A stretch of 64,000 nucleotides of DNA from Muricea muricata (taxonomy: Eukaryota; Cnidaria; Anthozoa; Malacalcyonacea; Plexauridae): the NCBI GenBank assembly GCA_963855995.1, contig OY979723.1, positions 7,445,013 to 7,509,012 on the forward strand, in the 5' to 3' direction. The translations under genes were made by a program, and so were the position numbers. The notes under the pieces were generated by a model. That model ran no database searches. It saw only the letters and a program-made list of their open reading frames with translations, and was not told the origin of the DNA. The number at the start of each line of letters is the position of its first letter. Within the stretch, counting starts at the first letter, position 1. This document shows, one piece after another, positions 1 to 12,123 of this stretch.

Positions 1-619
1 AAATGTTTTATTAGGCCATCTAGAATGTTCTCCATGCTGCCATAGTAAAAATGTCATGCGAAATTCCGATGCATAAGGCCTTTGACAATTTAAATCAAAG
101 AACTAAAAACGCTAGTATACACTCCATATCTTTAAGCTTATCTAAGAAGAACTACGACTGAGAGTGAGAGATAATATCCAAATCTCTATCGTTCTGTTGA
201 CTAAATACAGGCCTGTAGGCATTTTCTGATCTTGCTCCTCGATCTTTAAGTTTAGCTCCAAATGGACCATTCCTCTTTTAGACAAACTTTTGAATTAGGA
301 CATATTTGCTAATGCACAGCTGAAAAGGGCATCCTAAACATAGTAAAATTGTGAAGTTTGGTTGCAAAATATTGTAAAATGTGAGAAGCATAGTCCTGAG
401 ATAGATAGATTCGAAAATTACACTTTTCCGCGCCTAATACAAAAGTATACTAGAAATACATGCATGCTTGCAAAACCCCTCGCTTCGATATATCAAAGAT
501 GCAACTATATTTTTGGAACATGAAGTATTCTGAGGATTGTTGTCATAGCAACACGCTGACACGGCAGTTTTTAATAATGCGTTCTATACTTTTTAAATAG
601 AAGTCAACTTGGAACATGC

Positions 620-2232
620 TGGGGCACACTAGGAACAGTCGACCAACTTATTGTGGATAATACTATTATGGATGAGGTAAGATAGAAAAGGCGAAACCTT
701 GCTGTTGCATTCTATGATTAACGCAAGGCATACGATATGGTTAGACATGACTGGATTTTACGAGTTTATCGATGGATGGGAGTGCCAGAAAAAGTGGTGA
801 ATGCGCTAAGTCAACTCATGGAGGGATGGAAAATAAGGTTAGAGGTTACAAAGGGAAAGATAAGACCAGCAGGCGATAGCTATTCACCAGTTGGTCTTTG
901 CTTAACAGAAGTACCGATTGCAATGATGTTGGAGGAGACAGATGGATATAAGATGGGACAGCCAGAAGAAAGGGACTTGACGAGAACACATAGTTTCTTC
1001 ATTAATGATTTAAAAGTATATCAAGAAAACCAACAAAAGCTTGAAATAGTCAATGAAATGATAGTGAAGGCAAGCATGGATAACAGAACCTGTTATTGTG
1101 TGAAGAAGTTATCTTTAAGAATGGTAAAATGTTGAAAGAAGAAGGATTGGCAGTTTTGGAAGAGAAGATGAAGCATTGGATCCAGAACTGAATGAAGTGT
1201 ATAAGTTTCTCGGTTGGGAGCAAGGAACAAAATTGATGTCAAAAAAGTCATGCAAAGAGTTAAAAAGGAGTTTGCAAAAAGATTGGAACAATTGATTGAG
1301 GTTAACTTAAACGATGAAAATCTTTTGAAAGCAATAAATAGTAGGGTGATTCAGGAAACAAGGATTCCATGGAAAGCAGGTGAGTGACGAGAGACTGTAT
1401 GGAAGAAGTGAAGATGGTGGACGGGGACTAAAATTTTTTAAGGCGGTTTACGACGAGACAAAAGTGAGAGTAGCATGTTATATGGCAACATCAAACAATG
1501 AGTGGGTTAAAGTATCGTGGAGAAACAAGTATATGAAAGAGCAAACATCGCTGAAAATAGTTGCTGAGGAAGTAATGAGACGTTTGAATGCGCAAGTCGA
1601 TTTTAATGCTGGAAAAATCAAGATTGGAAACGAAAATTATATGGATTGGAAGGTAGCATGGAAGGAGCTTAAGAACATGATAAGGGAAGGGCAAAGTAGG
1701 AACAAGTTTGAAAGCCTCACAGAGAAGAGAATGCAAAGTGAAATACCGCTGGGGTTTGATAAGGATGATCACGATTGGTTGAAGTGCAACACTGACCAAA
1801 GAAAAACAGCATCGATATTTACATCGCAGGAACAGATGATTGAAACAAAAGCATGGAAGAAATTGAGAGGACTAGCGGATGAAGACAAGTGTAGATTGTG
1901 TGGAGCATTTAGAGAAAAAGTTCACCATCTGTTGGCAGGATGCAAAAAGTTGGCGGGATCAGAGTATCTAAGAAGACATGATAACGCATTAAAAGTACTT
2001 ACTAGCAGCTCCGCTATGAAATACGGGAAAGACAGAACCAATATAAAGTAAAAATCATACCAGTGGTTATTGGTTGTCTGGAAAGAGAGATGAAAAGACT
2101 GAAGGATGATGTGAAAGAATTGTTTAAAAACGAGAAAGACTAGCAATAGCTATGTAGAGAAATGCAAAAGACTGTGTTATGGGAAAGCAAAACAATTATG
2201 AGAAAAATTCTACCTGGACTATTGATATGAGG
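620..2232 (+). pseudogene. Decayed RLE-type non-LTR retrotransposon, copy 1 (RT and CCHC, endonuclease core deleted)
   Basis: Broken reading frames can be followed in order. First is GTVDQLIVDNTIMDEVR, near 630, then a stop-interrupted RNLAVAFYD..KAYDMVRHDWILRVYRWMG (RT fingers, about 690-790). A palm segment follows with FFINDLKVYQ near 1000, where the catalytic FxDD box reads FIND. A long open stretch at 1380-2051 carries the thumb and the CCHC knuckle CRLCGAFREKVHHLLAGC followed by YLRRHD. Then VKIIPVVIGCLE and the end MQKTVLWES..IMRKILPGLL run to a stop near 2226. The RPD...DMACP endonuclease core, expected before VKIIPVV, is missing here by an internal deletion near 2050, while copy 2 retains it. 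Stops and frameshifts are numerous and the 5' part is absent. Clade assignment (R4/Dong or relatives) is inference. A short TAA run at 2327-2345 ends the copy. Confidence 0.8.
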
Positions 2233-2321
2233 TGTCTGTAAATAATAGCTGACAAATGTCGGCAGCTATTGTAGTAAAAAAGATACTGGCCAATGTTATA
2301 GTATTGTATTGTTTGTTAATT

Positions 2322-2345
2322 AGAGAAATAATAATAATAATAATA
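2322..2345. repeat. Short (TAA)n at 3' end of non-LTR copy 1
   Basis: Seven or so TAA/ATA triplets follow the 3' UTR of copy 1 and precede copy 2. This is typical of a target-derived or reverse-transcribed TAA tail. Confidence 0.6.
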
Positions 2346-2349
2346 TTAG

Positions 2350-2880
2350 AACGGACATAATATGGTACGAAGAATGATAAAGAGGCACATTGATAGCGAG
2401 TGACAAGGCGAAACTATTATTATGCGTCTTTGAGTTCAATTTTCGGAAAATAACAACGTCAAGAAGACCGGACTTCATATTAGAGGAGAAGGAGAAAGAG
2501 AAGGAGAAGAAGAAGATATTGGTTTGCGATATGGCGTGCCCACAACAACATAACATCGAAACACAAAGACTGGAGAAAGGCTCACTAAATATCGTCAGCT
2601 GGCATTCGAAATGAGAGAGAGACGTTTAGGGTACGAAATAATAGTTGTGCCAGTGATTATTGGAGCCTTACGTGGCGGTGTGAGAAAGATGATGAGTAAT
2701 ATTTAAAGGATTTTCGAAAAAGATGAGGCGGTAAAAAGATTGCGGCGGAAATGCAAAAGACTGTACTAATGGACAGTTAGACGACGTTGCGGAAAGTGCT
2801 CTCAACATTGATTTAAAGGGATGATACCACCAACTTTTGAAAACTGTTAATGTGGAGATATTCAAAGGTCCATAAGTGGT
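2350..2880 (+). pseudogene. Same non-LTR family, copy 2 (3' endonuclease fragment)
   Basis: The open stretch at about 2440-2570 reads RRPDFILEEKEKEKEK and then ILVCDMACPQQHN, the PD-X(n)-D core of the restriction-like endonuclease, with an expanded Lys/Glu linker. Frame-shifted continuations follow with the family pattern LAFEMRERR-GYE and VVPVIIGALRGGVRK (about 2600-2690). Decay then increases to a second short TAA run at 2964-2985. This piece starts just after the TAA run of copy 1, so it is either a second insertion into that run or a rearranged remainder. Confidence 0.7.
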
Positions 2881-2960
2881 GTTCATTGTATGTGTGTAAG
2901 CATTTTGTAACTAACAAATTTTGTTAAGTATATTTTATGGCTAGTAATGTAGCTTTTTCA

Positions 2961-2987
2961 TTAATACTAATAATAATAATAATAATT
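2961..2987. repeat. Short (TAA)n at 3' end of non-LTR copy 2
   Basis: TACTAATAATAATAATAATA directly follows the 3' end of the second fragment. Both copies therefore end in the same triplet. Confidence 0.6.
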
Positions 2988-3544
2988 ACGACAGGTGTGA
3001 ATCTGGCTTTAACGAGATGATTTGAATGCACGTTGGAATAATTTTTAAAATAATCTGCATGTATATAGGTGGCTGTTACGCTCCTGGGGGGTTAAGCAAC
3101 GTGTTCCATGCATTGAAATAATACTGGACAATAGATTATTTCTAAAGAGTAAAGGTCTCATTTTCATACACCCTGTATTAATCATAAGAGCTAGATATTG
3201 AGAGATTGCAAGTTATTGTAATTCCGCCGATGTATATTATGCTTTATTATATAGTTGACAGTAAGATACTGAAAATACACCGTAAGATATTTTCCATATC
3301 TTCACTAGTGAAGATATCGATCACGTGATCATTTTTGTATTTTCAAAATGGCGATGTTTGTAAGAGCAGCGAACCAATTTTCACCTTTGTTTAGGGTTAG
3401 GGTTAAGAAAACACTAAAATGATGAACAGGTATTGTTTTAGTTTAAATAATATTGAAATAAAGCCATGCTTTTAGCATTATTGATCGAAAATTAATATTA
3501 CTGACTTGGTCTTAAATTGTTTACAACTATATAATAAACAGAAC

Positions 3545-3681
3545 ATTACACGGCGGTTTGAAGATATGAATTTTATCTTCTCGTGGTGAAAACAATATTT
3601 TACTCACTCGCTGCGCTCGTTCGTAAAATATTGTTTTAACCACTCGAAGATAAAATTCATATCTTCGCACCGCCGTGTAAT
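3545..3681. mobile_element. Foldback element (137 bp) with ATTACACGGCGGT termini
   Basis: ATTACACGGCGGT at 3545 is mirrored by ACCGCCGTGTAAT ending at 3681. The arms continue (GAAGATATGAATTTTATCTTC..., AAAACAATATTTTA) almost to the centre, leaving a short CTCGCTGCGCTCG loop that is itself partly palindromic. A decayed left half of the same family appears near 33650-33715 (TTTACACCGTTGTACGAAGATATAAATT). It is a non-coding MITE-type element with no clear target duplication. Confidence 0.75.
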
Positions 3682-3689
3682 ATCCTCTA

Positions 3690-4024
3690 TATATAGAGCG
3701 TCGATTGAAAGGGGGTGTGTGTTTATTGATATATCTACGTCCTGCCAGACGGAATTCTTTTAAAATCGATCATCGTATCAGACAGAACGTGGATATATGA
3801 GGACATACTACTCTCCCCTCCCTCCTAATTAACGCTCTACATGCGCCTATTGAACTAAATCATCGGGGTGGCTACGCTATACTGCAAGCTATACTGCTCA
3901 TGATTTAGTCCTATGGGCGTAGCTAAAGCGGAGTGGTCGGGTGTTTATTGATATATTCCCGTTGTGTTCCGCGGGGAGCAGAACGCGAATATATGAATAA
4001 ACACCCCAAATAACGCTCTATATA
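3690..4024. mobile_element. Composite foldback element with TATATAGAGCG termini
   Basis: TATATAGAGCGT at 3690 is mirrored by AACGCTCTATATA ending at 4024. Two internal modules each contain GTGTTTATTGATATAT paired with an ATATATGA-type segment. A third small palindrome (CTAAATCAT...ATGATTTAG, about 3857-3909) lies between them. The AACGCTCTA motif also occurs at about 3831, so this may be two nested or tandem copies. Confidence 0.6.
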
Positions 4025-4492
4025 GTTTAGTCTACTTTAGAAATATTTTCGTGTTCATTGACTGTGAAAACAACACTGATTTCCTAACTAAATCAATAAT
4101 TATACTGCCTAATTTGAAATTTGTGTAGCGAGCTGAATTTTCGTGCTGGCTACGTTACTGCTCGTTAGTGGTTTAACACTAAATTGACACTGTATGAAGT
4201 AACAGATAAAGCTTGCACAAACTTTTTATTCAAATTCTAGAGGATACCAAACGCGACTATACATGCCAATCATATATGCGAATTTTATTGTTACATGTTC
4301 TATAAACTATGTCCTTATTAATGAAATATCTATCAAGCATGTTTCTGCCTATGTACTTTAATCCTTTGACGTTAATATTAATCGTCACTGGCCTTAGAAA
4401 TATTCAACTTTGCCGATGAGTCGCTTTTTTCACTGGGTTTTATATACATCTTGTCTTAACGTAGTTGTACAATCTTATTTGATATAACTTAC

Positions 4493-4993
4493 AAAACGCC
4501 TTTTCCATAGAATCACCAAGGGTGCAGCTCTCTGTTTCACTGCTGGTATCAACCTTGAAATGCAAGTTATACATTGCAAATGCTAGATCTACCTTTTGAT
4601 TTTAATCATGCCAATACATTCCATTGAGAACATTGTAATCTCGCCATTTTCAGAAAACGTAAATTGGTTAGAGCTTGCGTGCCTTTCTTTTGAGATTGAT
4701 ATATCAAGAATTGATTTCTTTGCTGTGTCTGGAAGGCTGTATCTCTCTTGTAATCCTTCAACGAACGTGGCAAATTTGTCAAGTGGCATTTCTTCGATTG
4801 CCTCGCACGCCCAATCACTTTTGGTTTGGTTATGTTTCAACTTCTTGATTTTTTTGTAGTATTGATCTTCCTTTGCTGATTTGTCAGATGGTTCTAGCTT
4901 ATTACGGAGCTCAAGAAGAAGTTTGTTAACCACGCCACGTGTACGAGATCTAGGCGAGTCGTTGCTCATTTCCGCTTACTTATATAATCGACG
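4493..4993 (-). CDS. Possible minus-strand gene: exon 4593-4993 with start codon, and small exon 4493-4542
   Basis: On the minus strand a good acceptor (CTCTTTATTTTCAG) precedes an exon whose first ATG is at 4967-4969. The exon reads 125 residues, starting MSNDSPRSRTRGVVNKLLLE, with a charged Lys-rich stretch and then DWACEAIEEMPLDKFATFVE. It meets a stop inside an AAAAG|GTAGAT donor. Splicing over a 50-bp gap to an acceptor at 4543 gives SSETESCTLGDSMEKAF in frame and then a perfect GTAAGT donor. No family was recognised. A 50-bp intron would be unusually short. The amino-acid composition looks protein-like, unlike neighbouring frames. Further exons were not found. It may be a real gene fragment or the remnant of a mobile-element gene. 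Confidence 0.4.
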
Positions 4994-5041
4994 CTGAAAA
5001 TAAAGAGTTTAATTACTATTTAGTTTTGCATATAGTTTTAC

Positions 5042-5330
5042 CAAATGAGAAGGGTAAATACATGGAGGAAATGCGTGAATGAAGACTTAAAGGTGAAAGG
5101 ATGAAGAGGAAGGAAATATTAAAATCAGTTTTGAGGCATGATGGGAAGGATTTGAGGGAGTGTCGATATTGATACTAGAAAAACGGAAACGAAGGGGGAA
5201 ATCAGGAAAAACTAAGAGGGGTGAGCATAAGCAGAAAGAAGAAAGGATGGTAAAAATTTGAAATGAAGGTGGAAGAAATGTAAGGGGAAGCGATGAAAGT
5301 GAGAACAAGAAAAAAGAAGATTGTTTATTC
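5042..5330. other. Purine-rich intergenic tract
   Basis: The plus strand is strongly A/G rich (runs such as GAAGAGGAAGGAAAT). It generates misleading Ser/Pro/Phe-rich frames on the minus strand. Nothing coding is supported. Confidence 0.5.
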
Positions 5331-5789
5331 TTAACTGTTTAATTGACAAACGCATACTTAAAAAAACATATGCTAAAATTATGAATCGCAGTGTTTGCTT
5401 TCGACATTTTTATGATCTGTTCTTTTCAGTGCCGTGTCTGTTTATAATCTGAATTCGTCTTATTTTATTATGAGCCTGCAGTACTCCCAAGTATCAATAA
5501 GCCCATCAGTGTTGGCGCCCATAATAGGAGGGACGAATACTCAAATAATAATGGTGTTTTGAATCATTAATAGCTTCTTTTTAAATCGATTGTTTTTAAA
5601 GTCTACGAACTGAAATGTACGGATATTCGCCCCTCTAATACTTAAAATAACAACAATTGGCCTGCCCTAATGCCAGTTTTCTACAAAAGTGTTAGGAAAC
5701 CGTATATTGAAATAAAGAATAGCTAAGTTAAGTTCTCCAGGCAAGATAAACAATAAATGCGTCAGTGGCAAAGATAATGGGCATAGTTC

Positions 5790-7418
5790 GGCATGGTGGA
5801 AAAGACGGAGTACGGTGTGCGGAGTACGGAGTACGGAGTGTGCAGTACGGAGTGCGGAGTACGGAGTCTCTCTGTAAAGTGTGTTTCTAGACTTGGCGGT
5901 GATTTTTAAACAGATTCCGTCTTTTCCACTTTATGGGGGCATAAAGTGGAAAACACGGAGTCTGTTTGTAAAGTGTTTCCCCAGACCTGGCGGTGACTTT
6001 TAAACAGACTCCGTCTTTTCCAATTTATGGGGCATAAAGTGGAAAACACGGAGTCTGTCTGTAAAGTGCTTCCCCAGACTTGGCGGTGACTTTTAAACAG
6101 ACTCCGTCTTTTCCACTTTATGGGGGCATAAATATATCTCCGTTCATATTACAGCGTTCTATTTTATTTAATCACATGTCATTTAATCATAACTGATATC
6201 GATATCTTTATATCTAACCATATAAAAAATTTCACCTGCGTCCCACCGCTAACACAATTATGCTCTTAACGTAGCAAAAAATAACATGAAATTAAGCTTT
6301 ATCATTGGTAACTTTTAGCTATGGTTCTCATAAGCTACAATCATATCATGCTCATTTTGTTGGAACAGCGATCAAATTCTGCCAACTATTTCCTTCCATG
6401 TTCAACGTTGCTGCCAATTTAAGCTTTGTTTGCAGTTTTCTAGATTCTAGAAGGCTCATTCATTTATTGGGATGAACCTGTCACGCGTTTGAGCATTCAA
6501 CTTTGAGTGGCTATAAAGAGTTGGGGGTCAATAATCCGGGGTCGAGCATCTTTTTTACGGTGTTAAAGGTCATTCATGTGTATTTCTCGGGTTTCAAGGG
6601 TAATATTGATGATTGTAGCCCTGTTGTAGCTTACGGAGACGCGTATCAGAACAGTTATAATATCATACGATTCGTTTGTAATCTTCTTGATAACGACCGT
6701 TTAATTTTTAGAGTTAGCTTTGTAAACAAAACCGAAACTTCCTTTTGCGATTGGTTTTTCACTGGCGACATCTTCATAATCGAAAGATGGCAGATCGCTG
6801 GTAATCTGTCGAGGTAAATCACGCAAAGTTGGCAGCTTAAAAGCCACACTAACTAGTTAAAAACCGGCAATTTCACCTCACATTGCCTATGAGAATCACA
6901 AGCACGTATAAAGAAGCCGTCAGTATCACAAGCGAGTAACTTACACGGGCGCCATGTAGTCTACTAAACAGTACTAGTCAGCAGTTTTTAGAAAAATGTA
7001 TCAATTATATTGGAATTATATGCGCCATGTAGTCTCAACAATAAGGAATAATTCAACTTAACACTTATCGTTTGATTCATTCATCTAAATAAACAATAGT
7101 TCGTTGAAAAAAGAGCTTGATCTTTAAAAAAAATTTTTGGCTTCCACGTGAAAATCACCGCCATGTCCAGGGAAACACTTTACGACAGGCTCCGTGTTTC
7201 CACTTTATGCCCCCATAAAGTGGAAAAGACGGAGTCTGTTTAAAAGTCACCGCCAAGCCTGGGGAAACACTTTACAAACAGACTCCGTGTTTTCTACTCT
7301 ATGCCCCCATAAAGTGCAAAAGACGGAGTCTGTTTAAAAATCACCGCCAAGTCTAGAAACACACTTTACAGAGAGACTTCGTACTCCGCACTCCGTGCTT
7401 TGTCTTTTCCACCATCCC
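5790..7418. mobile_element. Mutator-like foldback element with tandemly repeated inverted arms
   Basis: The ends GGCATGGTGGAAAAGAC (5790) and, inverted, GGGATGGTGGAAAAGAC (ending 7418) are flanked by the identical 9-mer GCATAGTTC at 5781-5789 and 7419-7427. A 9-bp target duplication is the signature of Mutator-like transposons. The left arm (5790-6128) and right arm (about 7150-7418) are inverted copies. Each is built from imperfect units of roughly 90-110 bp containing GGAGTCTG, GTAAAGTG, CTTGGCGGTGA and a palindromic CCACTTTATGGGGGCATAAAGTGG. The outer left arm has GGAGTACGGAGTACGG short repeats. The interior (6130-7140) has an open frame of 104 residues at 6503-6817 with no recognised transposase, so the element is probably non-autonomous. 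Confidence 0.85.
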
Positions 7419-8285
7419 GCATAGTTCTGTTGCGAGAACAGATAATTAAAGTAAATAAAGTTTGTATCTTGCACAAACATGCCAATTATCATATCCATTT
7501 GGGATCAAAGGATAACTAAGTATATTTGAACATGTCAAGGTTTGATGCAAAAACCACACTAGGTGGTCGGATTTATTTAGATAAGGAAAATTCCAATGTA
7601 ACTCAACCTTTGTACTTACACGTGCACGGTTTGAGGCTTTCCCGTCAATCATTTTGTAGAGGTATTTCGCGCGGTCAGGTAATAAAAGTGTTACGTCATA
7701 AAAACGTAGTATTGTAAATTTGTCTTAAAGTAAAAGTCAAGCATTGAAGTTGAGTTCATATATATAGAGAGATATTACGTTTTACTAAAGAAATCCAGGA
7801 AATAAGTTAAGTTTGGAACATTTTTTAAATAATATTGACGGAGCATACGACCGACTGAGACAGTGCGACAACGCCTTAAATAAATAGAGGAAAAGAGCTG
7901 GTGCGAGATTTCAGAAATCCAAAACCTAGAACCTGATTGGCTGAGCCCACATCAGCCCACCATTTTGTTCACATGCACAAAAACTCCTACGACCGTTAGT
8001 ATAAAAGACCGTCCCAGCTGAATCTCGACAGTAGTTGCAGAGTAGCCGAGAAGTGAAAACTTTGCTTAAACGAACAGACAGAAAAAGACAAGACAGGACC
8101 AACAACAACAAGACAACAAAAGAAGAAGACCTAGTGAACTGTAGAGCATAAATATATATACTGTAAAGACCCACTACCACTCGTAGAAAGAAATAAAGGA
8201 AACCATAACAAAAGAATACTTTCGCGCGAAGCGACTTTTTTCATTTGTCTCTTGGCTTTGGGTTGAAACCATGCGGTGGACCTAA

Positions 8286-8948
8286 GGAACGGACCATTAA
8301 ATTTTTGAGGGGAGGGTTGGGCAAATACCAAAAAAATATTCGCGCACGAAAAAAATAGAGAGAAAAAATATCGTGCACAAATAAAGAAATTTAAAAAAAA
8401 ATCGAGCAAGTTGTTTAAGGTCGCTGTTGTTAAATCCCAGATGATATATTGGCGAAAATATCTGTGTATTATTAAATAGCTCACATTGTATGTTTTGCAT
8501 GTATTTCTGTCCAAAATGGTCACCTGGTCACATTTTAGGGGAATTAACATTAAATTGAAATAAGTTTTTAAAAGTGTTCCTTCAGCATTAATCGCACCAG
8601 TGTAGCTAGTTATCAGTTATCAATGTTCATTACTGAACTACTTTTATAACACAACATGAATAGCATATTAAAAACAAATAAATGGAAAGATACAAAAGCC
8701 ATAGTAATTTTAGTTTATATATCTGGTATATAACTGAACTGGTATATAATTTATTAGTGCAACATGTGAATTTTTTGTAGCATATATACCACCAAAGAGA
8801 ATTAAAAGGACATATGTGTGTGTGAAAAAAAATCTTGCAATGAAATGTAATAGAAAACAAAAATCCAACGTGTTCAACTGGCACGAAAAAAAAACATGCA
8901 CAAAAAAAATTGCCCAGCCCTCCCCTCAAAAATTTAATGGTCCGTCCC
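8286..8948. mobile_element. Harbinger-like non-autonomous element (663 bp)
   Basis: GGAACGGACCATTAAATTTTTGAGGGGAGGG at the left is mirrored at the right (CCCTCCCCTCAAAAATTTAATGGTCCGTCCC), followed inward by TTGGGCAA, A-rich tracts and a degenerate CGTGC...AAAAA segment. TAA occurs immediately outside both ends (8283-8285 and 8949-8951). A 3-bp TAA/TWA duplication is typical of PIF/Harbinger elements. The interior is AT-rich, and the open frames seen on the minus strand are low complexity. Confidence 0.78.
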
Positions 8949-8951
8949 TAA

Positions 8952-11900
8952 TTGGATTTAGACAAAAGAGAAAAATTGGCTGGGCTTAAGCCTGATAAAA
9001 TATTCTGATAAATCACCTTCCTTGAGTTCTCGGCTCAATTGATGTTTAACCGGAAATTAATATGTGACGAACAAGATTGGGATCTGTCGGACGAACGAAC
9101 GTTCTGATTGGCTAAAAAGAAAAAAACGGTTTAACATGTGACAGCAGGGGTTAACAGTTTGCAAGGTTGTTATAAATCTTCGTTTTTCCCTTCAATCGTA
9201 TCGTGAAGAAACGTATTCATTGTATCGTGGATAATGATACTGACACAATAGAATGCCGTACGTTTCGTTACGGTACGGTTGAAGTGTAAAAGCAGTAAAA
9301 CGACGTTAAGCCTGATGAAAAAGTCGATGATGATTATATTTCTGACCGATGTGATTGAGTGAATTCTACACCAATTGTCTTATACTTTAGTCCCTGATTC
9401 TTACGACAAGTGTGAACCAGGCTTTAACATATACATTTCCAGACTGCCATAACGTTTGAGTTTATAAATAGATGTTCTTGGTTTCATTCGGATAATGTGT
9501 GACAGTTGGAAATTTTGAGGATTACCGCAAGATTGTACTCCAAATAAATAAATAAATAATATGAACATTGAAAGCATGAAAGCCCTGGCATAAAATCTCA
9601 ACCTTAATGTTTGACGGGTAATAGAATACCACAAAAATTACATATTTAAAAATATACAAACTCATTGATACAATATGCTTATATGCATGCTTTTTAGTAA
9701 ACAATTGGCTCGTCAGCTCCAGTTTCCCATTCGCAGCTCCAGTTTCATATTGAATCTGGAACCAGATGCATAACATTCGCATTCGAAATTTCAAATGCCT
9801 CTAACCCAGCAAAGACTTGCGCGATCTTAACAATATTTTATCTCTTCTTGGGAAAGGGGACTATCATATAACGCGACCGCTGGTAGCTACTGCTTTTAGG
9901 TTTCAACAAACACCTCACATAAGTCAAGCCGCCATACGCCGTCGTGTCAATTAAATCCCGAGCAAGATACGCTTCGTTCCTTCCTAAATCGCATTATCGA
10001 GCTAGGGAATAAAGGTAATGCTGTAATATTTTTTTCATTCTTCACTAATAGTTTTTGCACAACTTAAAGCACACGGCTTGTCTCTAGCAGTTTTAGCGTC
10101 CTCTGTAGGGCTCGCATAGTGTTGGTCATCGAGTCGCGACATAGAGGCACAATTTACTTGCCGCTTAGCGATTTCAAACGCTTGTTCTCGGCGAGATATT
10201 GCTTGATCATCGTAATAATTTAAATCCTTCTTATTAGTAATATTCGCATCGCATAAAGTTATTTTTAAGCTTATATAGGTTTACACTTTGCCAGTTTGCC
10301 TGAACAACTTGCACAATATGAGACGACGAATCGCAAATTACGGAAACTGAGAGCAAGTCGATCGATCCGTCAATGTATTAAGAGCGCTATATCTCAGCGT
10401 TCAAAATTAAAATATATTTTCATTCTTCAGTGATAATTAAATGCTTTCTATAATTTGTCCAATGTCAGCCGGCCTAAATGTGAAATATATGTTACGCCAC
10501 GACTTTGACGCGATAAAAATGTAGCATAAATATATCGTCAGTACGTATCGTCAGTATCGTCAGTACGTTTAGCCAATCACAATTATCACATACATAATTC
10601 AAGTTTTGGTCATACTGGCCATTCTGGTCAAAGCTTATTGTATTCATGCCTTACCTTATTTGAGAGCGTTAATCTCCTGTACAATACCGTACGTGCATGT
10701 CAGTCTGTGTGTGTTTTAATATTGTGTATCCATGGTTTCAAAAAATTCTTTTACTTTCACTTTGAAAACTGCTTTGCAGAACAACGGTTAATAGACCTAG
10801 ATGGTTAGGCCAGTGAACTCTAAATAGCACTGGAGGGATAGCTCGAACATGTAATCTCTGTGATTGGACGAGGCCGATTTGAATGCGAAATTGGCGCACT
10901 TCGTGGGTAACACGCACGCGCGTAGACCAAAGGAGTAAACGAGCCTCGATTCAAACGACGGCGTGGTGTTTAATTATGGCGAGTTCAATGGGATTTACAA
11001 GAAAATCTCGCGATTAAATCACTTATGGACATCAAGGTAAAAATGTTCATAATCACAAAGAAAATCGTCTGATTTTCGAGATATGCTAATTGTCGCCTCT
11101 TGAAAACAATGCAACGTCTCTCCCTTATCTATGACTATGATAGTTTTATTGACTACAGTCTATGGTGCTGTCGCTATAGCTAGAGATTTTTTTAATTTGA
11201 AAAAAAATTACCCTAGGGCCTCATTATTTCTTACTTCAGGCTTACATTGCTGTTATTTTGTTGCTCGATTCACGGAGTCAAAAATAACAAATGATAAAAA
11301 GAATTTATTTTTTTGTTTGTGCACGACTAGAGTTATTTTATGATTTCCTGCAATTTGATTGGCTGCACGAGCGAGCTGCTTTTTACGATATCTTGGCCCG
11401 CTGGCCAAAAGAGTTATTTTTTTAAAACAGACCAAGGAGTGGAGCTGATTGTTGAACTTGAATAAAAGTGTCTAACAGCCAAAAAACAATCTGACAAAAT
11501 TAAACATAGGAAATAGACTGAATTGACTTAAGCAGATGTCTTTTGAAGATTAAATTTACTTGAAACAACGAAAAAAACCGCAGAATCTAGCTATAACAAA
11601 ATTTTACAAACAAAGCCGAGCAAAGCCGTACATGTAAAAGCCGGCGTACATATTATACACGGTAGTCATCTAAAAGTAAAAAGCACACATTGAAATAAAC
11701 GGTGAAACATACAAAAACCCAAAAATATTATTGTTTAGTAACACTTTGACTACTAACCTGCAGTTTAAAGTTGATTCCTGGACTTAGAATTTTACTATTA
11801 AAGGTTGTCAAAAACTAAATCTGATTTTCGCTAATCGAAAATCAAACTTTCTGTGTCAAAACGCATATTTCAACCCTGTTTGTTTTGTAAAACGTACGAT

Positions 11901-12123
11901 AAAATAAAAAATCGTATTAACTTTACCTTTTTCATTGCCGTATTGAGTATAAAAACATCATTAGCACAGAAAATATAGTCTTCGTTTTAGCTGTTTGTCA
12001 GCCATGCTTGAATAAATATTTGAGTAAAGTAACAAACTAGCTGATCTCAAAGCATGTTCTCAACACTGGATTTTTGTAAGAGTTTAATCATGCATCACGC
12101 AGAAAAAAATAAAAACGTTATTA
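8952..12123. other. Intergenic region, nothing firm
   Basis: No spliced gene or intact element was supported. Small features include an AATAAATAAATAA run at about 9543, a GTATCGTCAGTA-type direct repeat at about 10530-10570, and a CpG-richer stretch around 10860-10960 (GGCGCACTTCGTGGGTAACACG). Short frames (for example 11131-11343) show no family signature. Confidence 0.4.

Noticed and set aside
3388-3406. TTTAGGGTTAGGGTTAAG, telomere-like repeat
   Set aside because: Only two to three units are present, too few for an interstitial telomere array. A looser GGGTTAGGGGTAAAGG stretch at about 50097 was rejected for the same reason.
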